Positions 32,801 to 49,110 of a DNA stretch of 64,000 nucleotides are shown piece after piece. The notes beneath the pieces are model-generated. The model searched no databases and had not been told where the DNA came from. It saw only the letters and a list, made by a program, of their open reading frames with translations. This DNA comes from Oscheius onirici (lineage: Eukaryota; Nematoda; Chromadorea; Rhabditida; Rhabditidae), in NCBI GenBank assembly GCA_932521025.1, contig OW051468.1:620064-684063 (forward strand), written 5' to 3'. The first letter of the stretch is position 1. Each line of letters opens with the position of its first letter. A program made the translations under genes and the position numbers.

Positions 32801-34082
32801 AGTCACTAAAAAAGCTTCCAGAAAGTGTCTCCACGTTGCAACTTACGACGACGACAGCCAGAAGCTCATAGACGTCCGAATGCTTCCCCTGATGGAACTT
32901 GAGCGGCTAGAACTCGGACAATATTCTCGTTCATCGCCTGTCTGTCTCCGAATCCAGCAGAAAACGGACCAGGCTGTGGCTACATTACATGCGGCCAAGA
33001 CGCGCCTCTTCAACAATGTTGCCATCAGACTGAAGAGTCAAGAAGAAGCGGACGAGTACATTGAATCTATTGCTGAACAGGTTAAAAAAGCAACAAAAAA
33101 ATGAGGGAGAACGGAATTTTAGATTCGTGTTACTTACCACATGGCTTGTACAAAAGAGCTTGAACTTGTCAGTGGAGCCAAGTTGAATGTGAATCGACAG
33201 AACACGGCCAAGTGAGTTGTTTGAGATCAATTATTTGCAATTTTAACCTTAGAACGAGTGTAAGGCTTCCTGATATGGTTATTCAGCGTTTTCAGCATGA
33301 AATGTGGCCAGACAGTCCTTTTCGAACGGCGTGATCTGATTGTCAACCAAGTGAAGCAAAAAAAACTAAAAAAAAAAAAAGAATGTGCGGCTTGTGTGAA
33401 TTTGTCCTGTTCGGGTTTTTCTAAAAGTCTGTCACTTTCATGCGGAAGACTATAAATGAGCTAGACAAACCTGCAATCAGACTCGTTTTGGACGCAAAAA
33501 ACAATGGATTTCCCATTTTTAGACGGCTCACCACGTTGGATCCTTGACACAAGTTTTGTAGAGCTTGAACAGTACAACAAACATTCACTGGTCTTTATCG
33601 TCTTTACGACCACCTTAGGGCGAAATTGAAGGTGTTTTCTAAACAGAAAAGTTTTAGGAAAGCCTTTGCTTCTATGACGTCAGCTCTGAAGACAACGTTG
33701 CGGAAAAACCAGCCTAGTAGTCTTCAAGTCAAAAGTGAGTTGAAAAAAAACACTAAGGAAACTAAAAACGAACCCAGAAGAACCAACTCCCAGCTCTGGA
33801 GAAGACAGTGGGACGGTGACACCGATTCCTGAAGAATCGCCGGCTCTCGATCCACATCACTTCACGGATGACACAGCCGTTGTTCAACTAGGCGACAGGA
33901 TAGCTGTCCCGCTAGAAGTGAGACCCTCCTCGTCGGAAGGGAGATTGGACAAGACGTCGGCTAACTTCGTCTCGAGACTGCGTGGATTGCCGTTCATGAG
34001 AGGGCAAGGAAGGCCGTTCGACCCCTTCGAGGGCTACTCTAGTCAAATGAACGAGTCACACACTCGCTTCATCATGCTCTGA
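29885..34082 (+). CDS. INPP5F/SAC2-type SAC-domain phosphoinositide phosphatase
   Basis: Fourteen exons: 29885-29978, 30017-30144, 30506-30656, 30692-30896, 30936-31073, 31115-31307, 31370-31471, 31511-31879, 31919-32087, 32123-32306, 32822-33080, 33123-33211, 33619-33734 and 33778-34082, giving about 833 aa. SAC-domain landmarks: IVPIIQGFVRSVE, RRSVNRAGARYLRRGID with VANFVESE, GSVPLFWSQ, VSFDLHRHCRGLRFD and the catalytic P-loop RTNCVDCLDRTN (C-x5-R-T). YAGTAALKGDVTRSGERK and KDGYNSASRYYL follow, then the C-terminal hSac2 homology domain (YDDDSQKLIDV, LELGQYS). INPP5F removes the 4-phosphate of PI4P on endocytic membranes. The C-terminus (QMNESHTRFIML) resembles the vertebrate tail. Intron 2 holds a tRNA-like relic. 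Convergent with rpl-13, 150 bp apart. Confidence 0.92.
30332..30404 (-). pseudogene. tRNA-like sequence in intron 2 of the INPP5F-like gene
   Basis: On the minus strand: a good D arm (CTCAACTGGTAAGAG) and a pairing T arm (CGGGG-TACGATT-CCTCG). The anticodon stem does not pair, so it is probably a tRNA relic. Confidence 0.45.
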
Positions 34083-34232
34083 AATCTCACACGAGCTTAC
34101 TCTTGGCATTTACTCTGTACATTTGCATAATTTTCACTGTCGGTACTGTGATATCTTTTCTAGCCAATCAAGGTTTTTATACACATCTCAACTTTATTGA
34201 GAATAACAATAACAAAATGGAGAAAAACCTCC

Positions 34233-35176
34233 TTATTTGTCAGCTTCGGCGGCTTCCCTGGCCTTCTTCTCACGCTTTCCAAGGAACTTAGCATCGGCGC
34301 GGACTCGGCGGAGGTGACGGAAGATCTGGATCTTTTTCTCGGCCTCAGTGATGGCGCGAGGGGCTTCGGGCTGGTATTTGTCGACAACGGGGAGGACGTC
34401 TCCACGGAGCTGGGCGGCGACCTTGAGCTCTTCGGCCTGTAAATAACGTTTATAACGAGAAAGACGTAGAATAACTCACGGAGCTATCTCCCTTCTTGGG
34501 CTGGCTGAGCTTCTTGGGGAACAGAATAAGCTTAGACTTGTATTCCTTCAGGCGCTCGGTGTTGGCCTGAAAAAACATGAATTAGTAAAAGATTGACGGG
34601 TGAAAGTGATCATATAATCCAAAAGAAAGTCTGTAAAGGCCTACCTTGAGTCCTTCAATGGATTTGTTGGTTCTGCGGAAATCGACGGCGATGCCGATGG
34701 TCTTGGCCTCGCGCTTTCCGACTCCGGCGGCCTTCAGCTCCTGGAGGGTGAATCCACGGCCAAGACGGACCTTGGAGTTGTATCGCTGGCTGGGGCAGTG
34801 GACTACGGATCTGAAAATGAACAAGATGAATAACAGGTCAAGAAAATGTGAGAAATGTGGGTAGTATTCTATCACCAGGCGTAACACAAGCGCAGGGTGT
34901 CAAACAACCACCGTCGCTCTTGCACTTCTCAGGAACCCCCAAACTCGATGAATCGTAAAGGGGTGCTGTATGAGTGCATCTCAAGGAATAAGGAAATCAT
35001 AGAACATACCTGAGAAGTCCGGAAACGGGTCGAGGAGCGACTTCGCTGGCCTTCTTCAGACGGTTTTCTCTTCTACGGAGCTTGCGGCCGGGCTGGTTGA
35101 ACCAGGTCTTAATCCTCTTGTGCCAGTGCTTGCGGAAGTGGGCATTGCCCAACATTTGGTTACCCTTCGGCGCCAT
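34233..35176 (-). CDS. rpl-13: 60S ribosomal protein L13 (eL13)
   Basis: Four exons: 35010-35176, 34645-34810, 34481-34566 and 34233-34436, giving about 207 aa, the normal length. [35 protein letters not shown] and [15 protein letters not shown] are unmistakable eL13 sequence. The C-terminus is [19 protein letters not shown]. It is a structural protein of the cytoplasmic large ribosomal subunit. My base count of the third exon came out one short of the frame it needs. I attribute that to my reading rather than to a frameshift in an essential gene. Intron 1 hosts an H/ACA snoRNA (34853-34980), a common arrangement in ribosomal-protein genes. Confidence 0.96.
34853..34980 (-). ncRNA. H/ACA box snoRNA in rpl-13 intron 1
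   Basis: Sense strand is minus. Hairpin 1 (34921-34978): lower stem TGCACT/AGTGCA, a pocket, upper stem ACCCC/GGGGT. Hinge AGAGCGAC (H box close to ANANNA). Hairpin 2 (34860-34912): lower stem GGTGGT/ACTACC, pocket TGTTTGA/ATAGAAT, upper stem CACC/GGTG then GCG/CGC. Box ACA (34856-34858) lies three bases from the inferred 3' end. In both hairpins the distance from the top of the pocket to the H or ACA box is 14 nt, the spacing H/ACA guides require. By the pocket rule hairpin 2 would target 5'-AUUCUAU-UN-UCAAACA-3' or a shorter core of it. Confidence 0.75.
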
Positions 35177-35999
35177 TGTACCCTCTGCAAATGAGAAAAT
35201 TAGGAAAGTTCGAGAAAAGAAGGATGAAAGCTTAGGGAAATTTTTTACATCGAAATTAAAAGTAGAATTGAAAGGAAACATGAGCAGCGTTTTTGCGATG
35301 AATATGACACAAAATAGGTGAAAAAAAACAAGCAAGAATGAACGAGTGAGCAAAATGATGACAATTAATAAAAGGAGACGCAATTCAACGTGAATTTCGG
35401 CATAATTTCGGGCTAACAACATGGAAAGAGCAACTGGGAGAAATTTTCAAGCAAAAATTGAACTAGAAATGACGAAAAAAAGACGTAAAAATTGGAAAAG
35501 AAGTAGGAAAAGGAATTTTATTCGACCAGTCTTCGCCTTGGGGATTACGGTTGCGAAATTGATCGGCAGGGTCTTCGTGACGGGACCCGCGATTTCAAAC
35601 TTCAAAAATGCGGCATTTATTACTGGATTGATTGCTTTCCTTCTACCTAGTTGATTTTCTGAAAACCAATTAAAAAAAGCTGGGAAACAAAGGCTGTTGC
35701 TTTAAAAATTAAAAAAAGAAACATCCAGAAAGATCAGTTTTTGCTCTCAAAGGTGTCAGATGATTGTTTTGCCTTTTTATCTCACTTGTGGCTGATTTCT
35801 TTGCCTGTTTCGTGGTGAAATACGAAGAAAGTCGTTGTACGCAAAAACAGTCTGGAAAACGAACAAAATCTCATGTAACTTCGGTTCACTGTTGCCTTCC
35901 GTTCTAGCTGATTTCGACCAATTTCTAGCCGCTTTTGACATCAATTCTCCGAAAAATAAGACAAACTAACAGAAACACGTAAGAATACTAGAACTTCAT
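35177..35999. other. Intergenic, no gene seen
   Basis: Upstream of rpl-13 and downstream of the DUF167 gene, both on the minus strand. AT-rich; presumably contains the rpl-13 promoter. No exon-like frame. Confidence 0.5.
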
Positions 36000-36531
36000 T
36001 CAAGTAGAATTAGCTGCTTCTTTCAACTTGTTGACGACCTCTTCCAACGAAACCCGGCTCGATGAGATAAGGAGCACTTTTGATCGTGATTTCGCTCCCT
36101 GAAAGTGATTTCTTAGCCTGAAAAATAAGCAAAAAACCTTGTCAAAATCGACTTCGCTCTTCCTCAAGCCCAGAAGTTTGCCAATGTAGTCGAGGAGCTC
36201 CTCGTTGGCTTGACCGTCTCGTGGAGGAGCTGCAATGGCTACACCGACTTCCGATTCGCCAAGATCTAAAGAAAAACGAGTAAAACGATCTGGAAAACGT
36301 ACCAGTGACTGTGCTGATCTTTGCTCCCGGCTTGGCATGGATCCGCAGCACAATTTGTCCATTTTGGTTGGAGGAGACGGCCTTTTCGACTTCCTTCACG
36401 CTTGGAGGATTCTGAAAAGTGAATTTTCCTTTTTTTAGATGAAAATTACAGAATTGGTCTTTTTTGTCGATTTTCCCATAACTGCCGATGTTGAGACGAG
36501 ATTTTTCAGCATTCAACTGAAAAGAAGACAT
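36000..36531 (-). CDS. DUF167/UPF0235 family protein (C15orf40/YggU type)
   Basis: Conserved exons 36303-36411, 36138-36265 and 36000-36098 encode the whole DUF167 domain: [14 protein letters not shown], then [32 protein letters not shown] and [11 protein letters not shown] before the C-terminal helix. The family is small and widespread from bacteria to man, with no settled biochemical function. The N-terminus is uncertain. The frame runs on upstream to an ATG at 36531, but the stretch 36412-36450 reads like intron (TTTTCAG just before AATCCTCC), so a short upstream exon may be missing. Divergent from the perilipin-like gene. Confidence 0.85.
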
Positions 36532-37509
36532 TCTTCATGGTTTCTGCCCATTTACCACCAAAAAATCATTCAGGAGAACCTTATTTTATCAGGGAAAGGT
36601 ATCTGTTTATCGGAGCAAAACACAAACACCCCCAGCCCTCTGTGTAAGAACTGGATGGGCAGTTTTGGTCTTGCAGCAGCCGACAACTGATCTCTTCTTT
36701 CATTTTCCTAGCCTTTTTGCTAGTTTTCACCATAAAAAGTCTGTTTACAAGCAAACAAACGTGCCAGGACTGTTTACATAGACTTCGGACGTCGTCTGAC
36801 ATGTCAGAAGATTTTATCACCAGAACTTCGTTATTTTTGTCAACATCTTGGCCCCAGGAATGATTTCGAGCCTGTCAGATCGATTCTGATTCTGTTTTTA
36901 CAATTTACATGATATAAAATGGGTCTTGCTTGCTTTTCCAGGAAAATATGAAAAGAAAAGCGTTTTTCCAGCCATTCCCGCGTTAATTCTACCGCCAAAT
37001 TCGAATTTTCTCGTTATTTTCTGAAGTTTGCAGTTGAAAAATCTATTTCTTCTGCAAGATTTTATTGTTTTCGGGTCAGCAAAGCGAACAGCCGCTACTA
37101 TTCTTCTCTTCTTCACGTGAACCGTTCCAATCAGCACTTTTTATTGACGCAAACAACATTTTCGTAAGCTAAAACCAGGTGGAAAAGACACGTCGTTTTA
37201 GAAGAAACTTTGTTCTTTTGCGTGGGGTTTCCCCGAAAGTTTCGCAACTGTCGCCGCTTGTACTTTGCCCCTGAGAGAGTGCGGGTGACCCCATCGCCAT
37301 TATAAAGGAAGGCTCACGGTCAACGATTACTGGCCCGCTACAACCTGGTTCTCTAACCCTTGTCCTGCGCTATCTCTTATCTTCTTCTTTGGAGTTTTCA
37401 ATGAAAACCGCTTGTCCACTCCCTACTAGAACCACCCACCCGTCCCATCTTTTACCTGTTCTTGTCTCTGTTATTGATCTAAACGACTGTTCTAGAACGT
37501 AAAAACACG
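36532..37509. other. Intergenic (divergent promoters), no gene seen
   Basis: About 1 kb between the DUF167 gene and the perilipin-like gene. AT-rich to about 37200, then more mixed with pyrimidine-rich stretches. No supportable exon. Confidence 0.5.
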
Positions 37510-40292
37510 ATGACCGACGTCAGTTCGCAGCCGTCTCTTGACCAGAACAACTCCTACTACACACAGATCATGGACCATCCGATGGTGCAACAGGTGAGAA
37601 AATGAGAGTCGGGGGTTTTTTTTGCAACTGGATGTCGCTGTCCCTCTGACGACTGAACCAATCCAGGCTCAGAGTCAGAGTTCTGGAGACTGTTTAGACT
37701 CTCACTCAGAGTCTGGTCTGGTTCAGACGGTTTCAGAGGACAAAACTGGGAAGTATCCAGACGATCCAGTAGTGTTACGTTACTGTCTCGTGACTCATTC
37801 CTTGGACTGTTCTAACACTAGGGACTATAAACTCCTCAGAGCACGCTAGAAGACATGGGCTTGAGACTGTTTAGAATCTAATCAGAGTCTGGTTTGGTTC
37901 AGACGATCCCAGAACTGGGAAGTATCCAGATAATTCAGTAGGTTACTGTCTCTTAACTCATACTCTGAACTGTTCTAGTACTAGGACCTGGAAAATGTTC
38001 AGACTCTCATTCTGTCAGAGTCTCTGTCCAGAAAAGAGAACTAGGAACTAATTAGACGATCCATTAGAGTTGTTGTCTCTCGTTTCATCTCTTGAAAATT
38101 GCTGGTACTGGGGAGAGGAAAATGTTCAGACTCTCACTCAGAGTCTGGTTTTGTTCAGACGGTTTCAGAGAACAAAACCTGAAGTGGGAGAGTACATCCC
38201 CTGAACATCTCTTTTAAACTGTCTCTCACTACCCTATCTCCAAATCCCTTGCTCAGTAGTCTGCAATGAAAGTATACTGATCTCCTGTAACTGTCTCTGT
38301 CTCATTCCGACTCTCTGAAACTCATAAATGTTCTGAACTGACCAGTAGTCTGAAGAGGGAGAGTACAGCTTGAGCATCTCTTTGTAATCCCCATGAGACT
38401 TTCCCGAAATATCCTGTCCAGTAGCCTAGAATGATCTCCAGTACAAAACTGTCTCCCTGTTTCTCATCAGACCTGACTCCCAGAAGTCAGTCCAGTAGTA
38501 TACTGACCAACTCTCCCACTGTCTTCGAGACTCTCTCCCAACTTTCCCTGTTCAGTAGTCTGGATGAGAGTCTACTGGTATCCAGTTCAAATCAGTCTCT
38601 GTCTTATACCGCCTCTCAAAAACTCATTTTATTCAGGCCAAAAACACCTACGACTGGGCGAAGCAGCAGAATTCCTACCTCGGATCCACCTTGGATACTG
38701 TAGAACAGAAGGCTTCCGGAGCCGCTCAAGCCGTCCATCGAAAGTATAGCGAAACTTACGAGAACTACTACGTCCGTCCCAAGGAAGCCGTCTACGAAAA
38801 CGGAAAATGGGTCCTGGAGAATGGAAAAAATGCCGCCATACACACTGGAACCATGGCTCTTGGGGCCAGCGTCCTAGCCACCCAATTGGCTCTCCAGATC
38901 ACGATTGGTAGTGCAAATTTGGCTCTGGACGGAGCTGGAGCTATCGTCAGTGTTGGGAAGGGAGTCGTTACCAGTGTCAGACAGACTGAGCATGCTGTCG
39001 AGGAGAAAATCTGGACGGCCATTGGGGAAGCTCAAAGAATGGCCAAAGTTCCAGTGGACAAGACGGCCGAGATGACTCATTCCTTCCTGGATATTGTGAA
39101 TGCGCTGGTGGAGAGAACTCTTCATGTAAACATTGAAAATGTACCGGACAGTTCAATCAAGGACAGAGTAAAGAATCTGGCTCAGGCTGTGGTTTCTGGA
39201 TTAACTGCTAGGGTGAGCTCTGGTTTCTCTGTCACTCTGACTCTCTGTCTCTGTCTCACTGTTTCCCTCCCACAATTTCCAATTCCAGGCCCACGAACAA
39301 GTCATCGACCCCGTTCAAGAAAGAACCCGTACACTCCTAGAGAATCTCAGCAAGAGTTTCGTCCTCGTCGACGTCGTCCGCTCCAAAAAAGAATGGGCTT
39401 TGGAAAAGTACGAGGAACTATCTTCCTCAGTCTCTGACCTCAAGGTCCGTCTCGAGAACGAAGCCAAGCAATACGGTGCTCGTCCGGAAGAGATGCTGAT
39501 GAAATTCATCCGTGGCCGTTCTCAGCAGCTCAAAGAGCAGCTTGAGTCCCTGAAGAGCAAGCAGCAAGAGGTGAGTACATGTTCCTTTCGCTTCCAGTCA
39601 GGCCATTGTCCGAGAGGACAACTGTTCATTTTTTGAGTGAGTTCAAAGACTCAGAAGCATTTATTATCTAGACAAAAATCATTGAGACAGAGAATCAGAG
39701 AGAAAGAGAGTATTTTTCAGATGTTCGGAGATGGAAACCGTCTTAAGGACACGATCAACTACCTCCAGGGCCTGGACAATCAGCTCGGAGAGGCTAATGA
39801 TATTTACAAAGTTCGTGACGAGGTATGTTCCACTTATTTTCGCATTTTCTCCAACATGTGTCCCTTTTGTAAATATAGCTCCTCGTATTTACAAACGGGA
39901 ACAGTGGCGAAGAGGAAGCCACGTGCTGTCCCCACATCTCGTGTGGCTGTCTAGGTTCGACAATTGATCGACAGCTGTGCGGTCAAAAAATAGCTACATG
40001 GTGACCGACTAAAGTTGGGACAGAGACAAAGAGACTAAATTCCAAACAAACAACCAGTCTAGTTCTCTGTAATCTACTGGTCCTATCTTCCTAATATGTA
40101 TTTACTTTCCCGCTCTGGGTCACAAGGGAACCAGCTCCTATCGGTTCGGTTACGATTTAGCTATAAAATTTGACCTCCTAGACTCTACTAAACTTTTTTT
40201 TCCAGGTCCTGACCGAGGCTCGTCAACGTCTAGCCGAACTGACCCAATGGACCAGTGGCCTGCTGAATGGACGACCGGCTACGGAAAATTGA
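37510..40292 (+). CDS. Perilipin-like lipid-droplet protein
   Basis: Five exons: 37510-37593, 38637-39212, 39289-39570, 39721-39822 and 40206-40292, giving 376 aa. The N-terminus (QIMDHPMVQQAKNTYDWAKQ, then TLDTVEQKASGAAQ) follows the PAT-domain pattern. The middle has long amphipathic, Ala/Val/Gly-rich helices, and the C-terminus is coiled coil (KQYGARPEEMLMKF, QLKEQLESLKSKQQE). Perilipins coat lipid droplets and control lipolysis. C. elegans has a single perilipin (plin-1), and this could be its counterpart; the family call rests on pattern, not on a decisive motif. Intron 1 (about 1 kb) contains minisatellite-like repeats. A decayed copy of exon 3 with its flanking intron lies on the opposite strand near 49000-49110. 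Confidence 0.55.
37690..38185 (+). repeat. Imperfect tandem repeats in intron 1 of the perilipin-like gene
   Basis: A unit beginning TCAGAGTCTGGTYTGGTTCAGACG with an AACTGGGAAGTATCCAGA part recurs at about 37700, 37880 and 38135 with variable spacing and decay. The rest of the intron is rich in CAGTAGTCT/ACTGTCTC words. Confidence 0.7.
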
Positions 40293-40534
40293 AGACAACA
40301 ACCACTCACATAATCTCATCAATCTATTGTATTCTGACCTCTTTTGCTAATAAACCGGGCCCTTCAGTCAGTCTGAGAGAGACAGAGAGTTTCTTTTTGT
40401 TGTGGTGGGCGGAGCCGGCTGTGTTTTGGAAGGTACGACCAGCTGATATCCCGCCTGGACCGCCTTCCCCCTATCATTAGGCGATTAACACAGTTTATCG
40501 CCTTGTTCCCTTTTTTCGTTCTCGCCGGAAAAGC

Positions 40535-41028
40535 ATGTACAACATCTTCGAGTTTTTCATCAATCGACTGGTAAGTTTTGTTGGAGACGGAGAGAGTTTT
40601 GTTGACCAGCCAATGTTTGCTCAAAAATCGGGGGACAAACCACAGTTCTGTTGGGAGATACCTAGGAATGACGCCAGGTTTGGAAATCTCACCTCAGGCG
40701 TCAGACCATATTGGGAAAGACAATGGTTCTGGAGATTGGGAAACTATTCCAAGAGGGACAGGGACAGGGACAGATGATATCACTCCGACCACACAGTCAC
40801 AAGGTTTCCGACATAAGGAATTCTTTGTTCTCACAGCCTGTTGTTCATTCAGCTTGTCACAGCAATTTACTCCCCCGGGCTGATTCGAATTATCAGACAG
40901 TAAGACGAAAATTTTAGGCAGTCGACGCTGAATGGCAGTTTCTCCCAGAGGACATTTTCTTCAAAGAGCTCAACATTGAACTTCCGCCGGCTCCAAGACC
41001 CATTGGCAGACTCAGCTGCCAGGGATAG
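40535..41028 (+). CDS. Doubtful small gene, unknown
   Basis: A plausible first exon starts at ATG 40535 (MYNIFEFFINRL, then a GTAAGT donor). A plausible last exon, 40918-41028, sits behind ATTTTAG and ends in a stop, encoding AVDAEWQFLPEDIFF, then IELPPAPRPIGRLSCQG. Between them CCTAGGAATGACGCC and VRPYWERQWFWRLGNY-like codons look coding, but I could not find donors and acceptors that join everything. It may be a small mitochondrial or membrane protein; not recognised. Confidence 0.35.
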
Positions 41029-41271
41029 GCTTACAGACTTTTCTTTCCCCACTGACGGGTATACTGTGTACATTTGTGTAAAATATGATGGGTAATGAAT
41101 GATTTATGAACTTTGTACTAGACAGCCACCAATACCGAATCTTTTAGGTCCAGTCTCATACCTCTTTTTTTGGGTTTTGATGAATGAGACAGTTTCACCC
41201 TTTTCCCAGCAGCGAAAAAGGGGACAGAGAGATAGAGAAACAGAAAGACAAGGTTTTGATTTTTCTAGTGT

Positions 41272-41640
41272 TGTTGCCTCCCATGAGGGTGGGTGGCTAA
41301 CCCAAAAAGTTAAGTGCACCGCAAGTTAAAAACTTGCATCACTTTTCAGATTACGGCTAAGCTATGAGCAAAAGTGCGCAAGCTACCTCCGTCAATGAGT
41401 GAAAGCAGGATCAACAGGCATGACCTGTGGGTTGGAAAAAACGCATGCCCCCCAACAAGTGGACCCTCCCCGCTCCAAAGTCAAAGCAGGGCGTTTAGTT
41501 CCAGCCAAGGAGTACCTTACTTGACAAACGGCCCAAAATCTGGGTACTAACGTCACAGCGTGTGACGATGAGTTACGGATGTGAGCGAGCGCATCGGTAA
41601 CCCCCGATATTCGGAACTCTGAGAAGAAATCTCAATTTTC
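41272..41640 (+). repeat. Conserved 105-bp element copy 2 with further structured sequence
   Basis: 41328-41434 matches 17356-17462 at all but a few bases, with the same CTTGCATCACTTTT/AAAAGTGCGCAAG and ACAGG/CCTGT stems. Downstream hairpins also occur (GTCACAGCGTGTGAC near 41551; TTACGGATG...CATCGGTAA at 41572-41601). No coding frame. Type undecided (mobile element versus RNA gene). Confidence 0.55.
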
Positions 41641-42285
41641 TAGCTCATCATGAACTTGAAAAGCTTGAAAATGAGTCGGTCACAGTGAAAACTTGCTCGA
41701 ATGCCGCAACCTTCTTGTGTTATCTTCGAAGTGAGGAAATACGAAATACGGAAATACGAAGGAAACCGACTTTTTTTTGAATCCATATTTGCTCAAGTTA
41801 CAGGATCCGGAAAAATTACTGAACTGGCAAAAAGGCCATGGTTTTACTATCCACATAGACTTGCATCCACTAGGCTATCCGAAACCCCGCCTCGTAGACA
41901 TTTTTCAGAATACTTCATTAATAAACATCTTTCATAAAAGAGAGTGGCAGAATAATGAACAAAAAAGGGGGCTGGGAGACAAGAAAAGAAGTAAAGTGAG
42001 AGAAGTGAGATGGATATGTCCGGGAAGATTTCACGTACTCACACTCGGTTATCACTTGTCTTAATTAAATATATGTAGAAATAAATACAGATATACTTAA
42101 AAAGAAGGTCCATTTTCGCGCTTGTTAAGTAGAGAGAAAAAAAGTTTAGAACTGAAGGCACTGCACTTTACCAGGTCGTAAGGCGGCAGGGAAGGGAGTG
42201 ATAAAATGGCAACAGAAATAAGAATACTACTGGATACTGTAGTAGAGAAAACAGAGAGCCTAGAGAGATGGGGAGAGAGGAAATT

Positions 42286-46782
<4,497 letters not shown>

Positions 46783-48997
46783 TGTGATATTTTAAACCTG
46801 GCGTCTAGCCGCGAGAGAGCTGATGAAACGTCTCGAACGATGAACGACGGATAAAATTTACTACGACTACCTGAAAAATATGGCTTTTAATTAAATTTAA
46901 GATGAGAGAATAAGAAAATGAAAGTAATCAGGTATTTTTTCGGGTTTCGCGATCTAGCTTGTGGAGCCCGCTTGACGCAAACAGCGTGTTACCGGGACGT
47001 GGAGAGGCCGAGGGTCAAGGAGGACGGCCAAAGTCTTATGGCAGCGGGAGCATGCTTAACAACTTTTGCTACTCAAAACATCTATTTTTCTCAGTCCTTC
47101 AAGTTTTTTTAATATAAAATATGAAAAGAGGAGCTGGTATCCAGAGAAATTTATATTTTGAACACCGCAAGACCGGAATTGTTAATGCCCAGTTTTTAGG
47201 TTTAAAAACTGATTTTTCAGTTTTGCGATGTCCTAAAAAGTTGTAGAGAAGGCCAAAATCTATAACTGTTCTGAACATGGAAAAGCAGGAAAATAAATTT
47301 TTTAGGCTGAAATGGCGGTGGTAGTTTTTAGGAGAAAACTGTCTGCCCATTTTTGAGACACTAAAATTGGTTTTTCAGCATTTTCATGTTGTAAAAAATT
47401 GTTGTACTGGATGAAATCTATAACTATTCAGAACATGACCAAGCTGGGAAATGTAAGGTAAACCCAGAAAAGGTGCCATGAAAATTTTGAAGTTCCCATT
47501 ACAAAAGGAAGTTTGAAGATACATTGAAAAAAACTGAAAAACAAACAGATAAGTGACATGATCAGATACTTGGAGGAGGCGTTTTTAACCCCTCTCTCAT
47601 ACACACAAACCCGAGAGACAGAGAGAAAACTGAACAGCGAGCGTTGGGTGGGCCTCAACAAACATAGTTGGCTCCTGTTTCCGATGCACATGTATTCGCT
47701 TACACACACTCGGTCTCTGAGAAGGAAAAAGGAGACTGAAAACAGCCAATTTGGAGGGGTATTTATGAGGAGCGGAGGCTGTGAAAGGCAGAAAGAGATA
47801 TAGTGTGAGAGGGAGATGGAAAGAGAGACTGTGTCTCTCCGAACACAGATCGATGAGTCAGAGATGCTATCGCTTCGGGAAGAGAGACATACTAGTATAT
47901 CGTATTGGTTTTGACAGAGAGACCGAAAGACTTTGGGACAGAGAGTCAGGGAGACAGGGAATCAGTTGGAGGTGACCATAGGGAGAGTCACAGAAGTGAC
48001 AGAGTGTTTGACAGTCAGTTTCAGAAGAAAAAATACTCAGAAAATTTGACTCAAGAGAAAATCGATAGTCCCCGAACTTCTGCTGGGCAATTAGATAGTC
48101 AGGAAGCGTTTGTCTTTTACAGTAATCAAAAAAAGGGGCGGCGGTTTCAAAAAACAGACAAGAAAAGGAACAAAGAAAAACTTGGCACCTGTTCTGGGAA
48201 TCATGAGGCCCACGAAAATTGGAGCCAATTTCCAAAGGAGAGGCTGAAATTTTGTACTATTCAGAGGGAACAGAGAGCGACGAGACTCTCGGATTTGCAT
48301 AACTTGTCGCGCGCATCGTTTCGATCCCAAACTGTAATCCCGGGTTGGAGGGCTAGGTGTTACAATAGTGCCGTCGGCGGCGGACCTATATGACATTGAA
48401 CCCGACTGACAGATAACCCATAAACACGCGAGAAGGGGGTGGAGGTGAGATAAACCCGAGAGGTTGAACATGTGTTCAATAACTGTGGGGGCCCAGAAAC
48501 CTGATCTTCGTGAGGGTTGAGAGGAAAGATTGAACGGAGAAAAAGGAAAGGGCCGTCTGATTGGCTACTAGAGACCTAGATGGGAGAGGGGATATTAGTC
48601 AAGAGAGGGATTTAGGGGACAGAGATATGGAGAGACAGAGAGAAATAGTGAGAGCGTCAGAGTCAAAAATGGAGAGCCCGAGTGTTATATACTGTTTTGA
48701 ATTCCCTCGTTACTTTGGGTCCCGTCGTTAAAATCTCCCTGTTGCTCCCCACATTCTGATTTGTGCAGAATATATTGTTACTTTTCTTTCCACTCATAAA
48801 TATCCAAGACTCCAAAGTGTTTCTTCGATATCAATCACTGCATCGCAACATAACACCGAGAGAATGAGGTCTAACGAACTGACAAAGTGAGAGACAGAAA
48901 CAGAGACGGAGAGAGTGAGAGTCTTAGAGTGAGACAAAGAGACAGAAAGACAGATAGACGGAGTCAAAAAGGCAGAGAGACTAAATGTGAGAGACTG

Positions 48998-49110
48998 AGA
49001 CGAAACTCTTACTGAGATTATCAAGGAGGGTACAGGTTTTTTCTTGAACGGGGTCGATGACTTGCTCGTGGGCCTGGAATTGGGAATTGGGAGAGAGAAA
49101 CAGAGAGACA
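48998..49110 (-). pseudogene. Relic of exon 3 of the perilipin-like gene
   Basis: On the minus strand CAATTCCAGGCCCACGAGC...CATCGACCCCGTTCAAGAAA repeats the acceptor and start of exon 3 at 39280-39361. It encodes AHEQVIDPVQE, then drifts (KTCTLLDNLSKSF). The CT-rich intron before the acceptor is duplicated too. No other exons follow. Confidence 0.8.

Noticed and set aside
34481-34566. Apparent one-base deletion in rpl-13 exon 3
   Set aside because: By my count the exon is one base short of frame, but a frameshift in eL13 is implausible and a counting error is more likely; worth an automated check.
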